Assembly: GCF_009665255.1 (NCBI RefSeq)
Contig: NZ_CP035687.1
Span: 372,001 to 436,000 of the forward strand
Direction: 5' to 3'
From: Vibrio metoecus
Lineage (GTDB): Bacteria; Pseudomonadota; Gammaproteobacteria; Enterobacterales; Vibrionaceae
DNA length: 64,000 nt
Part shown: positions 1-9,343 of the stretch, piece by piece
Layout: each line of letters starts with the position of its first letter
How positions within the stretch are numbered: the first letter of the stretch is position 1
Program-made: the position numbers and the translations under genes
Notes under the pieces: model-generated
Told to the model about the DNA's origin: nothing
Seen by the model: only the letters and a program-made list of their open reading frames with translations
Databases searched by the model: none

Positions 1-258
1 TGCACTCCTACCCTTTAAAACTCCCATCAACGTCGAAATCGATACTTTGGGCGGAATTATCGCAACTAAGTGGACATGATCTGGCTGAACATTGAGTTCC
101 AATACTTCACAATCTTTCATATTACAAAGAATGTAGATCGAACGATTTAGCTCTTTGGCTACATTACCTTTTAAGATCTTAAAACGAAATTTTGGTGTCC
201 AAACGATATGATATTTGCAACGCCAATAGACGTGTGATGAACTTCTGTAGTCGCCCAT
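1..258 (-). CDS. tnpA: IS200-type transposase TnpA, N-terminal 86 residues (runs off window)
   Basis: Reverse-strand frame starting at the ATG ending at 258 gives 86 codons without a stop, beginning MGDYRSSSHVYWRCKYHIVW. The segment HVHL near residues 61-64 is the metal-binding HUH motif of Y1 transposases; the catalytic tyrosine would lie beyond the window edge. These single-strand transposases excise and insert IS200/IS605 elements through 5'-phosphotyrosine intermediates. The family's usual length is about 140-150 residues, so a little over half is visible. Whether the complete gene is intact cannot be seen. Confidence 0.88.
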   Translation of the reverse strand, partial: MGDYRSSSHVYWRCKYHIVWTPKFRFKILKGNVAKELNRSIYILCNMKDCEVLELNVQPDHVHLVAIIPPKVSISTLMGVLKGRSA

Positions 259-344
259 GTTATTTGAATCCTCTTACTTATGGTGAATAAGAGTTTGTCT
301 TCTAACATGGGCGCATTTTCGGGCAAAAGCCCCTAGGGACAATC

Positions 345-365
345 ACCACCGCTAAAAGCGGTGGT
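345..365. repeat. Subterminal hairpin of the IS200-type element
   Basis: Perfect 8-bp inverted repeat (ACCACCGC ... GCGGTGGT) around a TAAAA loop. IS200/IS605 transposases recognise imperfect hairpins near the element ends, and the position just inside the presumed boundary fits that role. Confidence 0.7.
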
Positions 366-381
366 TTAGGGATGACAACAA

Positions 382-409
382 AAAACCCGCAGTTTTACCT
401 GCGGGTTTA
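382..409 (-). terminator. Rho-independent terminator of deaD
   Basis: Stem AAACCCGCAG / CTGCGGGTTT with a short loop lies 24 bp past the deaD stop codon. Read on the minus strand it is followed by a T-rich run. Confidence 0.8.
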
Positions 410-432
410 TCAATTCAAATCACTTTAGTGAA

Positions 433-2364
433 TTATGCTTCTTCGCGACGACGGCTATGGCCACGCTCACCACGGTAGCTACCACTGCTCTCACCACTAC
501 GGTTACGTTCAAAACGACGCTCACCTTCACGGAAAGGACGGCCTTCACCACCACGGCCACGACCACCTTCGCGGCCGCCTTCACGACCACCACGGAAACC
601 GCCTTCACGGTTGCCTTCAGGACGACGACCACCGTCACGACGTGGGCCACCTTCACGACGAGCACCACCACGAGATTCGCGGAAGTCATCGAAATCACAC
701 ACTACAGCACCCACTTCTTTCTGGCGGATACGCAGCTTACGCAGCTTGCTAGAAACGTCGCTCGACATCGCTTTTGGCAGCTGAACAAACGTATGGCCTT
801 GAGCCAGTTTGATCGCACCGATAGAACCTTTAGTCAGACCCAGTTCGTTTGCGAGTGCACCTACGATGTCTTTCACTTGAACGCCTTGGTCACGGCCAAC
901 TTGCAGCTGGTAAGTGTCCCAATCGTGGTTCTCTTGATCACGACCACCGAATTCACGGCGAGCAGGACGATCACCATCACGGCGGTCATCACGACGCTCA
1001 CGACGACGTGATTTTTCACGCTCCATCGCTTCGATCATTGGGTCAGCACCAACGTAGAATAGAGGACGCTTACCTTGCTGACGTTTCAGCAGAATCGCAG
1101 CCAGTGTGGTTGAGTCGATTTCCAGTGACGCTTGCAGTTTTTCAACCAGCTCAGCGAAACGCTCCAGTGAGCTGAACTCTTTATCTGCCGCCAGCTCTTG
1201 ACCCAGCTTAGTCAGACGAGATTCAGCCACTTTATCGCGGTGTGGCAGTTGGATCTCTTCCATAGAAGAACGAGTTACACGCTCGATAGTGCGCAGCATG
1301 CGAATTTGGTTAGTACGAACCAGCAGGATCGCCTTACCTTTACGTCCAGCACGACCAGTACGGCCGATACGGTGGATGTAAGATTCCACATCAAATGGAA
1401 TATCGTAGTTGTATACGTGAGTGATACGAGGAACGTCCAGACCACGTGCTACTACGTCAGTCGCAACCAGAATATCAATCACACCTTGCTTGATATGATC
1501 AACGGTGCGCTCACGCAGAGACTGAGGGATATCACCGTGCAAAGCTGCAGCTTTGAAGCCACGCGCACACAACCAATCCGCTAGACGCTCAGTATCCTGA
1601 CGAGTACGTACGAATACGATAGAAGCATCGGTTTCTTCGGTTTCAAGCAGACGAGCCATCGCTTCATCTTTCTCTACACCTTTTACTACCCAGTATTGTT
1701 GCTCAACTTTAGCCACAGTTTGGTTAGAACCGGCTACGTCAACACACTCTGGATTACGTAGAAAACGCTCAACGATCTCTTTTACCATTGGAGGCATAGT
1801 TGCAGAGAACAGTACGCGTTGTGCTGATTCTGGAGCTTGCTCCATGATCCAAGTCACGTCATCAACGAAGCCCATTTTGAGCATTTCGTCTGCTTCATCC
1901 AAGATGAAAGTATGACATTCGTCTAGGTGTAGACGATCACGCGTGATCAGATCTTTTACGCGGCCTGGAGTACCCACAACAATGTGAGCGCCAGATTTCA
2001 GAGCGCGCATTTGATCAAGAATTGAAGCACCACCGTAGATTTCAAGAACCTTCAGGCCTTTGATGTTTTGGCCAAGGTTTTTGATCTCAGCCGCTACCTG
2101 AATCGCCAGCTCACGCGTTGGCGCCATAACAATAGCTTGTGGCTTGTGTTGAGACAGATTAAGTTTGTTCAGCAGAGGCAGTGAGAATGCCGCTGTTTTA
2201 CCCGTACCTGTTTGCGCTTTACCCAGTGCATCACGACCTTCCAGCAGAACAGGAATCGCTGCTGCTTGGATAGGTGTAGGTGATACAAAGCCCATTTCGG
2301 TTAGGGCAGAAAGGATGGCGCTGTTCAGTGCTAAATCACTGAATTGAATTGCAGTATCTTGCAT
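433..2364 (-). CDS. deaD: ATP-dependent DEAD-box RNA helicase DeaD/CsdA
   Basis: A 643-residue DEAD-box helicase that unwinds structured RNA in ribosome assembly and mRNA turnover, especially in the cold. Motifs visible in order: Q motif (GFVSPTPIQ), Walker A AQTGTGKT, PTRELA, GG, TPGR, DEAD, SAT, then the helicase C domain with ARGLDVPRITHV and HRIGRTGRAGR. After the core comes an RNA-binding domain (VGALANELGL, LPKAM) and a long Arg/Gly-rich C-terminal tail of repeated RGG-type segments. E. coli DeaD is about 629 residues. I start at the ATG at 2364; the upstream in-frame codon at 2424 is TTG. It is divergent from rnb. The repetitive tail explains several false open frames on the opposite strand. 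Confidence 0.95.
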   Translation of the reverse strand: MQDTAIQFSDLALNSAILSALTEMGFVSPTPIQAAAIPVLLEGRDALGKAQTGTGKTAAFSLPLLNKLNLSQHKPQAIVMAPTRELAIQVAAEIKNLGQNIKGLKVLEIYGGASILDQMRALKSGAHIVVGTPGRVKDLITRDRLHLDECHTFILDEADEMLKMGFVDDVTWIMEQAPESAQRVLFSATMPPMVKEIVERFLRNPECVDVAGSNQTVAKVEQQYWVVKGVEKDEAMARLLETEETDASIVFVRTRQDTERLADWLCARGFKAAALHGDIPQSLRERTVDHIKQGVIDILVATDVVARGLDVPRITHVYNYDIPFDVESYIHRIGRTGRAGRKGKAILLVRTNQIRMLRTIERVTRSSMEEIQLPHRDKVAESRLTKLGQELAADKEFSSLERFAELVEKLQASLEIDSTTLAAILLKRQQGKRPLFYVGADPMIEAMEREKSRRRERRDDRRDGDRPARREFGGRDQENHDWDTYQLQVGRDQGVQVKDIVGALANELGLTKGSIGAIKLAQGHTFVQLPKAMSSDVSSKLRKLRIRQKEVGAVVCDFDDFRESRGGARREGGPRRDGGRRPEGNREGGFRGGREGGREGGRGRGGEGRPFREGERRFERNRSGESSGSYRGERGHSRRREEA

Positions 2365-2737
2365 GGGGATCCCACTAAATGAAGAAATAACCAAGGTCCC
2401 ACGTGCTCTACCATTTCCAACCAATCCAATGAATTGCTGAGTCCGTTCAGATGCGGATAAGTATTAAAACGCATCAAGCCGCTAGGGACATATAAGGGAC
2501 GCGGATTATTCCTTAAAAGCATAAAAAAAGCTAGGAAAAATTGAATTTCATCACAAAATTTTCTTAGCAAAGGAAAAATGACGCCTCATTGACCGAAAAA
2601 ACCCTTCAAAACACCAAATTTGCTGACAATTTCAGCGAATAAATAAACAGCCAACGATGCTCGAACTCACGTTTTAGGTAGTAATCCAGTCCCTCAATGA
2701 TTATAGTGTGCCCAACTTAAACGGTTAGATAAAAAAG
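2365..2737. other. Divergent deaD/rnb intergenic region
   Basis: 373 bp between the divergent deaD and rnb starts. A long untranslated leader is typical for cold-inducible deaD genes. A TATAGT hexamer at 2702-2707 could be a -10 element for rnb, but no good -35 stands at the usual distance. I see no gene here. Confidence 0.5.
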
Positions 2738-4756
2738 ATGTTCCAAGACAATCCGCTCCTCGCGCAGCTTAAGCAAAAAATCCAAGAAACCCTGCCTAAA
2801 AAAGAAGGCACCATCAAAGCCAGTGACAAAGGTTTTGGCTTCCTCGAAGTCGATAGCAAAACCAGCTACTTTGTTCCGCCTCCTTATATGAAGAAGTGTA
2901 TGCATGGCGACAAAGTCGTGGCTTTCATCCGCACCGAGAATGAACGTGAAGTTGCAGAGCCTTCTGAGCTTATCGAACAATCACTGACTCGTTTCATTGG
3001 CCGCGTAAAGCTATTTAAAGGCAAACTGAACGTTGCGCCCGATCATCCACAACTGAAAAAGCTGTCGCTGAAGGCAAAAACTAAGAAAGGCCTCAACGAA
3101 GCTGACTTCCAAGAAGGTGACTGGGTGGTCGCTCATCTTGTCCGCCACCCTCTTAAAGGTGACGACGGCTTCTTCGCGCAAATCTCACACAAAATCACCG
3201 ATGCTAATGACAAAATTGCCCCTTGGTGGGTGACATTAGCGGAAAACGATCTGCCTAACAGCGAGCCAGCGGGTATTGACGAGTGGCAACTGAAAGATGA
3301 TGCAGACTTGGTTCGTGAAGATCTGACCGCACTGCCTTTTGTGACCATCGATGGTGAATCAACCAAAGATATGGATGATGCGCTTTACGCACAACAATTA
3401 CCTAACGGTGATTTTGCGCTGACTATCGCGATTGCCGATCCAACCGCTTACATCACGCCAGAAGATGAGATGGATAAAGTGGCACGCGAGCGTGGCTTTA
3501 CCATTTATTTGCCAGGTCGCAACATTCCAATGTTGCCGCGTGATCTGGCTGATGAGCTTTGCTCACTGATGGAAAACCAAGTTCGCCCAGCGCTGTGCTG
3601 TTCGGTGACCATTAGTAAAGATGGCGTGATTGGCGATGATATTCGCTTCTTCTCAGCCAACATCAAATCACATGCACGTCTGGTTTACGACCATGTTTCT
3701 GACTGGTTGGAAACTGGCAGCTCGGAGCAATGGCAACCAAGCGAAGAAATCGCCCAAGTGGTGCGTGATCTGTATGCCTTCTCACAAGCACGTGCTAACT
3801 GGCGTGAAACCCATGCCGTGGTGTTCCCAGATCGTCCAGACTACCGCTTCGAACTGAGTGCCGATAACGATGTGGTGGCGATCCATGCGGACATGCGCCG
3901 CACTGCTAACCGTTTGGTCGAAGAATCGATGATCACTGCGAACATCTGTGCGGGTAAAACGTTGCAAGCGACGTTCGGTTTAGGTGTTTTCAATACCCAT
4001 GCTGGTTTCAAAGCCGAGAAAATGGCCGATGTGGTGGAGCTAATGGCAGCACACGGTGCACCGAATGCCGATGCTGAAACGCTGGCGACGGTGGAAGGCT
4101 TTGCCGCTCTGCGCCGCTGGCTAGCCACACAAGAAACTAGCTACCTCGATAACCGTATTCGTAAGTACCAGAGCTACAGTGAGATTGGCAACCAGCCTCT
4201 CCCCCACTTCGCGATGGGGCTTGATGTGTACGCGACTTGGACTTCACCGATTCGTAAATACGGCGACATGATTAACCACCGTCTGCTGAAAGCACACATT
4301 CTGGGCAAAGCCCCTGTGCAGACGCCGGATGAAACGGTTGGTGAAGAACTTGCGCTGCATCGTAAGCACCACAAAATTACCGAACGCAATGTGGCAGATT
4401 GGCTCTATGCGCGCACTCTGGCCGATGAGCCAGCGAAAGAAACTCACTTCCAAGCCGAGATCTTTGACATCAACCGTCCGGGCATGCGTGTTCGCTTACT
4501 CGAAAACGGCGCAATGGCCTTTATTCCAGGATCTCTGATCCTCGATAACAAAGAACGTATCGAGTGCAATGGCGAAGACGGTACGGTACTGATTGATAAA
4601 GAAGTGGTGTACAAACTCGGTGATGTACTGGAAATCGTTCTTGCTGAAGTGAATCAAGAAAACCGCAGTTTAGTGGGTAAGCCAACGCAAGTATTTGCCG
4701 ACCTAACCACAGAAGCAAAGCCGAGCATCGAAGATAAGAGCGAACCTCAAGCGTAA
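2738..4756 (+). CDS. rnb: Exoribonuclease II (RNase II)
   Basis: A 672-residue 3'-to-5' exoribonuclease of the RNB family that degrades single-stranded mRNA processively. The N-terminal cold-shock domain contains GFGFLEVD (about residues 32-39). The catalytic RNB domain carries the four metal-binding aspartates in TIDGESTKDMDDALY (Asp205, 211, 213, 214 by my count), matching E. coli D201/207/209/210. A C-terminal S1 domain follows (about residues 580-645). It is slightly longer than the E. coli enzyme (644), with an acidic tail. No strong ribosome-binding site precedes this ATG. A good terminator follows, so it is probably monocistronic. Confidence 0.96.
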   Translation: MFQDNPLLAQLKQKIQETLPKKEGTIKASDKGFGFLEVDSKTSYFVPPPYMKKCMHGDKVVAFIRTENEREVAEPSELIEQSLTRFIGRVKLFKGKLNVAPDHPQLKKLSLKAKTKKGLNEADFQEGDWVVAHLVRHPLKGDDGFFAQISHKITDANDKIAPWWVTLAENDLPNSEPAGIDEWQLKDDADLVREDLTALPFVTIDGESTKDMDDALYAQQLPNGDFALTIAIADPTAYITPEDEMDKVARERGFTIYLPGRNIPMLPRDLADELCSLMENQVRPALCCSVTISKDGVIGDDIRFFSANIKSHARLVYDHVSDWLETGSSEQWQPSEEIAQVVRDLYAFSQARANWRETHAVVFPDRPDYRFELSADNDVVAIHADMRRTANRLVEESMITANICAGKTLQATFGLGVFNTHAGFKAEKMADVVELMAAHGAPNADAETLATVEGFAALRRWLATQETSYLDNRIRKYQSYSEIGNQPLPHFAMGLDVYATWTSPIRKYGDMINHRLLKAHILGKAPVQTPDETVGEELALHRKHHKITERNVADWLYARTLADEPAKETHFQAEIFDINRPGMRVRLLENGAMAFIPGSLILDNKERIECNGEDGTVLIDKEVVYKLGDVLEIVLAEVNQENRSLVGKPTQVFADLTTEAKPSIEDKSEPQA

Positions 4757-4788
4757 TCCGTTAAGCTCAGGCTTTCTCCCTCTTACCG

Positions 4789-4817
4789 AAAAGGCATTCT
4801 TAGGAATGCCTTTTTAT
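4789..4817 (+). terminator. Terminator of rnb
   Basis: Stem AAGGCATTC / GAATGCCTT with a TTAG loop and a following T run, 33 bp after the rnb stop. It may also serve the convergent gene on the minus strand. Confidence 0.85.
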
Positions 4818-4846
4818 TTCGCCAACCACACGCTATATCACTGAAA

Positions 4847-5200
4847 CTACACCCAGAAATAGGCTTTCGGGTCTTTTTCTACTTCACGTATCATTGCCGT
4901 CAAATCTTCACTACGCGCTAAAAATGGGTAAGGAATCCAAGGTTCATTCGTAGATTGCTCTTCATCATAAGTATAAAGAATCCACTGTTTTGAGGCCTCT
5001 TCCCACACAATTTTCGCCACCAAACTTTCATAATCACAATGGCTAGAATCCAGTTTGTAATGGCATAAGATAAATTGCACACCATTTTCTATCGGTTCAA
5101 AGCTCGATTTGCCTAGCTCAGCTGGCAGGCTCTGATTGCGGCTCATGCAAAGCAGTTCCGCACGACGCTCGAGTTGTCGCTGTAGAAGGTTGACAATCAT
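4847..5200 (-). CDS. DUF3024-type hypothetical protein
   Basis: A 117-residue soluble protein starting MIVNLLQRQLERRAELLCMS, with no signal peptide or membrane segment. The ending YPFLARSEDLTAMIREVEKDPKAYFWV and the general pattern resemble small Vibrio proteins annotated as DUF3024, by memory. The function is unknown. I chose the ATG at 5200 because similar proteins begin at the LLQRQ(I/L)ERRAE segment; an in-frame start lies 16 codons upstream. It is convergent with rnb and divergent from pstS. Confidence 0.7.
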   Translation of the reverse strand: MIVNLLQRQLERRAELLCMSRNQSLPAELGKSSFEPIENGVQFILCHYKLDSSHCDYESLVAKIVWEEASKQWILYTYDEEQSTNEPWIPYPFLARSEDLTAMIREVEKDPKAYFWV

Positions 5201-5348
5201 GTTTAACCTCACTGTGACTTGATATATCCAGTATGGAGATCTGCACACAGTAATTCTATGATCCCAACATCATTTGAGTATAAGCAATCGCAACAATCTC
5301 TATTGATTTCACAAATCCAACACTAATCCTAGGAATGCATTCACATTT

Positions 5349-5367
5349 TTGTCATACGTTTCAGGCA
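5349..5367 (+). promoter_or_regulatory. Possible degenerate Pho box upstream of pstS
   Basis: TTGTCATACGTTTCAGGCA lies about 40 bp before the pstS start. The first half (TTGTCAT) matches a PhoB half-site well and the second half poorly. Phosphate-binding protein genes are usually PhoB-regulated, so the site is suggested by context more than by sequence. Confidence 0.3.
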
Positions 5368-5406
5368 TACTACTTAAGATTTTTTTGACAACATGGGAGC
5401 TACTTT

Positions 5407-6243
5407 ATGTTTAGGATGGCACTTGCCGCCGTTTGCGCATTTTTCTTTTCTATCACTGCGATAACACCGTCTGCGCAAGCAAGTGAAATTACCGTTTCGG
5501 GTTCCACTTCCGTAGCCAGAATTATGGATGTACTGGCTGAAGAGTATAACAAGACGCACCCAGAAACTTATGTTGCGGTACAAGGCGTAGGCTCCACTGC
5601 TGGCATTGCATTACTCAAAAAAGGGGTCGCCGACATTGCAATGACATCCCGTTATATGACGGAAAGTGAAAGCCAAGAGAACCTCAATAGCTTTATGCTG
5701 GCTTTTGATGGCATGGCGGTGGTCGTTAACCAAGCCAACCCTATCAGCAATTTAAGCCGTGAACAGTTGTATGGCATCTATAAAGGGCAAATTACTAACT
5801 GGAAACAAGTCGGTGGTAATGATCAAAAGATTGCGGTGGTGACTCGTGAGGCTTCATCAGGTACCCGCTACAGCTTTGAAAGCTTAATGGGGTTAACCAA
5901 AACGCTTAACAAACGTGAGGTTTCGGATATTGCACCAACCGCATTAGTGGTGAACAGCAACAGCATGATGAAAACCTTGGTCAACCACAATACTCAAGCG
6001 TTAGGCTTTATCTCAATTGGCTCGGTAGACAAATCGGTTAAAGCGTTACAGTTTGAGAAAACGGAGGCTACAGCTGACAACATTGCAAAGCACCGTTATC
6101 AACTCTCTCGACCTTTCTTAATCCTGCACTACTCGGATAAGGCCGATGAACAAACCAAGCAATTCATTGCGTTTTTACAGTCGGATCAAGCGAAAAAATT
6201 GATTGTTGAATACGGCTATATCATGCCAAGCGATGTGGAATAA
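5407..6243 (+). CDS. pstS: Phosphate-binding periplasmic protein, PstS family
   Basis: A 278-residue periplasmic phosphate-binding protein. The signal peptide (about residues 1-25) ends ...PSAQASE. The mature protein starts ITVSGSTSVARIMDVL, the phosphate-binding loop of PBP-like PstS proteins, and contains TREASSGTRYSFESL, the second anion-binding segment. It is of the shorter PstS class, as in the Vibrio chromosome 2 paralogue. No pstC, pstA or pstB follows, so the permease must be encoded elsewhere. A terminator follows. Confidence 0.92.
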   Translation: MFRMALAAVCAFFFSITAITPSAQASEITVSGSTSVARIMDVLAEEYNKTHPETYVAVQGVGSTAGIALLKKGVADIAMTSRYMTESESQENLNSFMLAFDGMAVVVNQANPISNLSREQLYGIYKGQITNWKQVGGNDQKIAVVTREASSGTRYSFESLMGLTKTLNKREVSDIAPTALVVNSNSMMKTLVNHNTQALGFISIGSVDKSVKALQFEKTEATADNIAKHRYQLSRPFLILHYSDKADEQTKQFIAFLQSDQAKKLIVEYGYIMPSDVE

Positions 6244-6275
6244 ATCCTAATCGTCGTTTCAACACGTTGGAAAGC

Positions 6276-6305
6276 AACAAGGAGAGCATTCGCTCTCCTT
6301 GTTTT
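6276..6305. terminator. Bidirectional terminator between pstS and the MaoC gene
   Basis: Perfect 12-bp stem (AACAAGGAGAGC / GCTCTCCTTGTT) with an ATTC loop between two convergent genes. A T-rich stretch follows on the plus strand. Confidence 0.85.
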
Positions 6306-6324
6306 ATGTTCTGAATACATTTCA

Positions 6325-6996
6325 TTAAAAATGCAGCTGGATAACCGAAACCACGACACAGCCAGGGCGTCGAACACCTTCAATCTCGACTTTGATTTCA
6401 CGCTCGATCTCAAGACCTTTCTTGATTGGCGTTACTTTTGATAATGTGCTCACGGCACGAACTCGGTTACCAGCTTTGACTGGATAAGGAAAACGCACTG
6501 AATTGAGACCAATATTGACCACCAACTTCGCCGTTGGGAACAGAGACTTCTCTTCGTCAACACTGTCGGTCAAACGAGGCAACAGCGCTAGAGTCAAAAA
6601 ACCGTGGGCAATTGTTGTTTTGAACGGAGATTCCAGCGCAGCGCGATCAGGATCCGTATGAATCCACTGCATATCTTCAGTGACTGTACCAAATTGATTA
6701 ATACGCTCTTGATCAACGAGCAACCAGTCCCCCGTATGGATGACTTCTCCCACTTGGGATTGTAGCTGCTCATACAAAGCCTGCGCTTCCGGTTTGAGCA
6801 CAATCGGTTCTGGGATCGGTGTTTCTTCATTGGCAGGCAGGTGCAGATCTTTCACCCACGCAAACAGCGGGCGACGATTGGTTTTGGTCAAAATATCATC
6901 CCAGTACTCACGTACAGACGGAGACATCCACTGTTTAAATTCAGTGTGCTTAACCAAGTTTTCAGCTCGATGCTTTAGAAGATCCGCGACTCTCAT
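6325..6996 (-). CDS. MaoC-like hot-dog dehydratase
   Basis: A 223-residue protein. An N-terminal extension of about 85 residues is followed by a MaoC-type hot-dog domain with the hydratase signature around WIHTDPDRAALESPFKTTIAHGFLTLAL (catalytic Asp and His of (R)-specific enoyl-CoA hydratases). The expected activity is hydration/dehydration of acyl-CoA or acyl-carrier thioesters. The start at 6996 is an ATG with an AGG Shine-Dalgarno element just upstream; the frame could extend seven codons to a TTG with no ribosome-binding site. The substrate cannot be inferred. Confidence 0.88.
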   Translation of the reverse strand: MRVADLLKHRAENLVKHTEFKQWMSPSVREYWDDILTKTNRRPLFAWVKDLHLPANEETPIPEPIVLKPEAQALYEQLQSQVGEVIHTGDWLLVDQERINQFGTVTEDMQWIHTDPDRAALESPFKTTIAHGFLTLALLPRLTDSVDEEKSLFPTAKLVVNIGLNSVRFPYPVKAGNRVRAVSTLSKVTPIKKGLEIEREIKVEIEGVRRPGCVVVSVIQLHF

Positions 6997-7329
6997 CAAA
7001 ACCTCATTCTTAACCAAGAAGAAATGGAAACGCCCTAATTTTGAAGTACTTCACAGTAAGCTGCAATGACTTTCGGGCGTACATGCGTAATCCGTAAGTC
7101 ATAAAAATCTATAAAAACAATGAATTATCAATAAAACATTATTTTATTAGCCTTTCAGTCATTAGAGCAAACACACCATTTCTTTATGCGATTTTGTCGA
7201 AGCGTTAGCTTTACGCTCACCCTGTCATGGGATAATCCGCACAAGCACAAGCTTTAAACCCAACGTCTGACTGAAAATACCAAGCAAATATTGCGCCGAG
7301 TTGTCGTATTCACGGATTTTTAATTGTTG
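6997..7329. other. Intergenic region
   Basis: 333 bp downstream of the photolyase gene and upstream of the MaoC-like gene, both on the minus strand. It is AT-rich around 7080-7160. I see no RNA gene, clear terminator or coding frame. Confidence 0.5.
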
Positions 7330-8880
7330 TTACAAGTTATCTATCTGGGCTAGGTAGGCATCGGCGGTCGCTAAAATCGCCTGTTGATCGATGTTCGCCA
7401 TCTTATCCCATGTTTTATATAGCATCCCAATCCGAGGATTGTTAGCGAGGTGTTCACGATGTTGGAGCATAAAGCGCCAATAGAGTGAATTCAGTGGACA
7501 AGCCCCTTCACCGGATTTGAGTTTCACTTGATAAGGGCAAGAAGCGCAGTAGTCACTCATTTTATTGATGTAGGAACCACTGGCGGCATAAGGTTTAGTC
7601 GCAATCAATCCCCCATCGGCAAACAGTGCCATTCCCCGCGTATTCGGTAGCTCGACCCATTCAATAGCATCAATGTAGATGCCCAAATACCACGCATCGA
7701 CTTCATCAGGATCACAGTCGGTGAGCAGGGCAAAGTTTCCTGTTACCATCAATCGCTGAATATGGTGTGCATAGCCAAAGTCCAGTGATTGTGTGATCGC
7801 TTGTTGCAGACAGCGCATCTTCGTTTGACCATTCCAGAAGTAACTGGGCAAAGGACGCCGAGCACCAAAATGATTGCGAGTTTTGTAATGAGGCATGTTG
7901 CTCCAGTACATACCGCGTACGTACTCTCTCCACCCCAAAATTTGACGTACGAAACCTTCGACTTGTGCTAAAGAAACTTCGCCTTGGGCAGCTCGATAGG
8001 TATCAATCGCGGCACCAATTACCTCTTGTGGGGAAAGTAATTTGCAATTCAGTGCAAACGATAGGCGGCTATGATAGAGGCTCCATCGATATGGATGCTG
8101 CGCCGTCATTGCATCTTGAAAGCGGCCAAAATTAGGCAAACAGCATTGGCAAAAATGCGCTAAGAGTGACAAGGCTTGCGCGCGATTTATCGGCCATAGT
8201 AATGACTCTCCAACGTTGCCAATCGACTTTACGTTATGCCGTTCAAGCCGTGATTTGATGGATAAAATCGGGTTATCAAAACGAAGCGGTGTGGGTAAGT
8301 ACAGTAAATCTTGGGCTTTCAGCTTGTTGCGGTTATCTGCATCAAAATTCCACTGCCCGCCTTCTGGTTTGTTTGGCGATTCCATCAAATAGCCAAACCG
8401 TTTACGCATCCGGCGATAAAAATGTTCCATCAAAACCGATTTTCCGGCAGGAAACTGTTCGGTGATTTCAGAAAATGGTAATAGAAAGTGCTCGGTATCC
8501 ACACAACCAATGACCACGTTAGGCAAACGTAAACTTGCCAATTGTTCAAGCAAACGATATTCATCAGGTCTTTGGTACTGAAAAGATCGGGCTTGAACTT
8601 GAGAACATACCTGACCGATCAGATGCGGCAAATCGGCAAACTCTGCGGTGGCATCCAGATCCAGATACATGACGTGATGCCCCTCTGCCGATAGATAGTC
8701 GGCAAATGCTTTCATGGCAGCAAAAAACGCACACTGTTTCTGAATGTGGTGACGCACATACGCCTGCTCCTGATGCAATTCCGCAATCAAGTACAGCACC
8801 TCCTCTCGTGGTTCAGTAAACCACGAGTGAGCATGATTGAGCTGATCGCCCAATATTAATCGTACAACCGAGTAACGCAT
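7330..8880 (-). CDS. FeS-cluster bacterial (6-4) photolyase / cryptochrome family (FeS-BCP)
   Basis: A 516-residue photolyase-related protein. The N-terminal alpha/beta domain (from RYSVVRLILGDQLN) is followed by the helical FAD domain with YAHHIQRLMVTGNF, whose paired histidines are typical of (6-4) photolyases of the FeS-BCP (PhrB) class. The C-terminal part has CASCPYQ...GACPLN, three cysteines that together with an upstream Cys (probably in MRCLQQAI) should bind a 4Fe-4S cluster. Established family role: FAD- and light-dependent repair of (6-4) UV photoproducts. The ATG at 8880 is preceded by AGGGG. From memory this corresponds to VCA0809. Confidence 0.9.
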   Translation of the reverse strand: MRYSVVRLILGDQLNHAHSWFTEPREEVLYLIAELHQEQAYVRHHIQKQCAFFAAMKAFADYLSAEGHHVMYLDLDATAEFADLPHLIGQVCSQVQARSFQYQRPDEYRLLEQLASLRLPNVVIGCVDTEHFLLPFSEITEQFPAGKSVLMEHFYRRMRKRFGYLMESPNKPEGGQWNFDADNRNKLKAQDLLYLPTPLRFDNPILSIKSRLERHNVKSIGNVGESLLWPINRAQALSLLAHFCQCCLPNFGRFQDAMTAQHPYRWSLYHSRLSFALNCKLLSPQEVIGAAIDTYRAAQGEVSLAQVEGFVRQILGWREYVRGMYWSNMPHYKTRNHFGARRPLPSYFWNGQTKMRCLQQAITQSLDFGYAHHIQRLMVTGNFALLTDCDPDEVDAWYLGIYIDAIEWVELPNTRGMALFADGGLIATKPYAASGSYINKMSDYCASCPYQVKLKSGEGACPLNSLYWRFMLQHREHLANNPRIGMLYKTWDKMANIDQQAILATADAYLAQIDNL

Positions 8881-9149
8881 TATGCCCCTTTAGCCGCATT
8901 TTTATTCATGTCGGGTATTTGCTTTATCAATAGTCACACTATTTACGAGTGGCAAGCTACTCCGATCACGCGCTCACTATTCTATTTTCGAAATAGGGCC
9001 ACCCTATCCACCTTGCCAATCAAATCAACACCTGACATTTTGTAGGTAAATTAGTTATTTAACTCTAAAAATTAAGCCTGAGAGCTTCATTCCACAAACG
9101 TCTTCTTCACTTAGCCTTATTAACCAAAGTTAGTTAAATTTGCTACCGA

Positions 9150-9258
9150 TCACATTTCGGCAAACCATTTGAAAAAATGGGACGCAAAGCCTCCGGTCTG
9201 TCGGTGCGAGAAAAGCTCAACAAACGGTTTTCTCAACCTATGATAGCGGGGTCGCCAT
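9150..9258 (+). promoter_or_regulatory. Cyclic di-GMP riboswitch (GEMM-I, Vc1-type) of gbpA
   Basis: The region carries the GEMM-I signatures in order: GGCAAACCAT, then ATGGGACGCAAAGCCTCCGG, a variable P3 arm formed by GAGAAAA ... TTTTCTC, and CTATGATAGCGGGGTCGCC closing the aptamer. It lies about 85 nt before the gbpA start. The V. cholerae Vc1 c-di-GMP-I riboswitch upstream of gbpA is established, and this is clearly that element. It links chitin/mucin adhesion to the second messenger that controls biofilm formation. Confidence 0.95.
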
Positions 9259-9343
9259 AACCATGCTGCATAGTTATGCCTTGCTGAGTGTGATAGGACT
9301 CGGAATACCTCTGAGTTCTGTCAGCCAACAAAAAGAGTCTGTG

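Larger units (their letters stand above)
1..378 (-). mobile_element. IS200/IS605-family insertion element (IS1004-like), one end, partial
   Basis: The window opens inside an IS200/IS605-type element. It holds the 5' part of a HUH transposase reading leftwards, followed by about 110 bp of non-coding end sequence with a strong hairpin at 345-365, as expected for elements of this group, which have subterminal hairpins rather than terminal inverted repeats. The outer boundary near 375-378 is inferred from where the deaD terminator hairpin begins. The element sits directly downstream of deaD. IS1004 is a common V. cholerae member of this group, but the assignment to that element is from memory. 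Confidence 0.75.

Noticed and set aside
420..1175. Several long His/Thr/Val-rich open frames on both strands over the 3' part of deaD
   Set aside because: They are shadows of the Arg/Gly-repeat tail of DeaD, have extreme composition and no ribosome-binding sites.
5341..5370. Confident Pho box at pstS
   Set aside because: Only one of two half-sites matches well; kept as a low-confidence feature.
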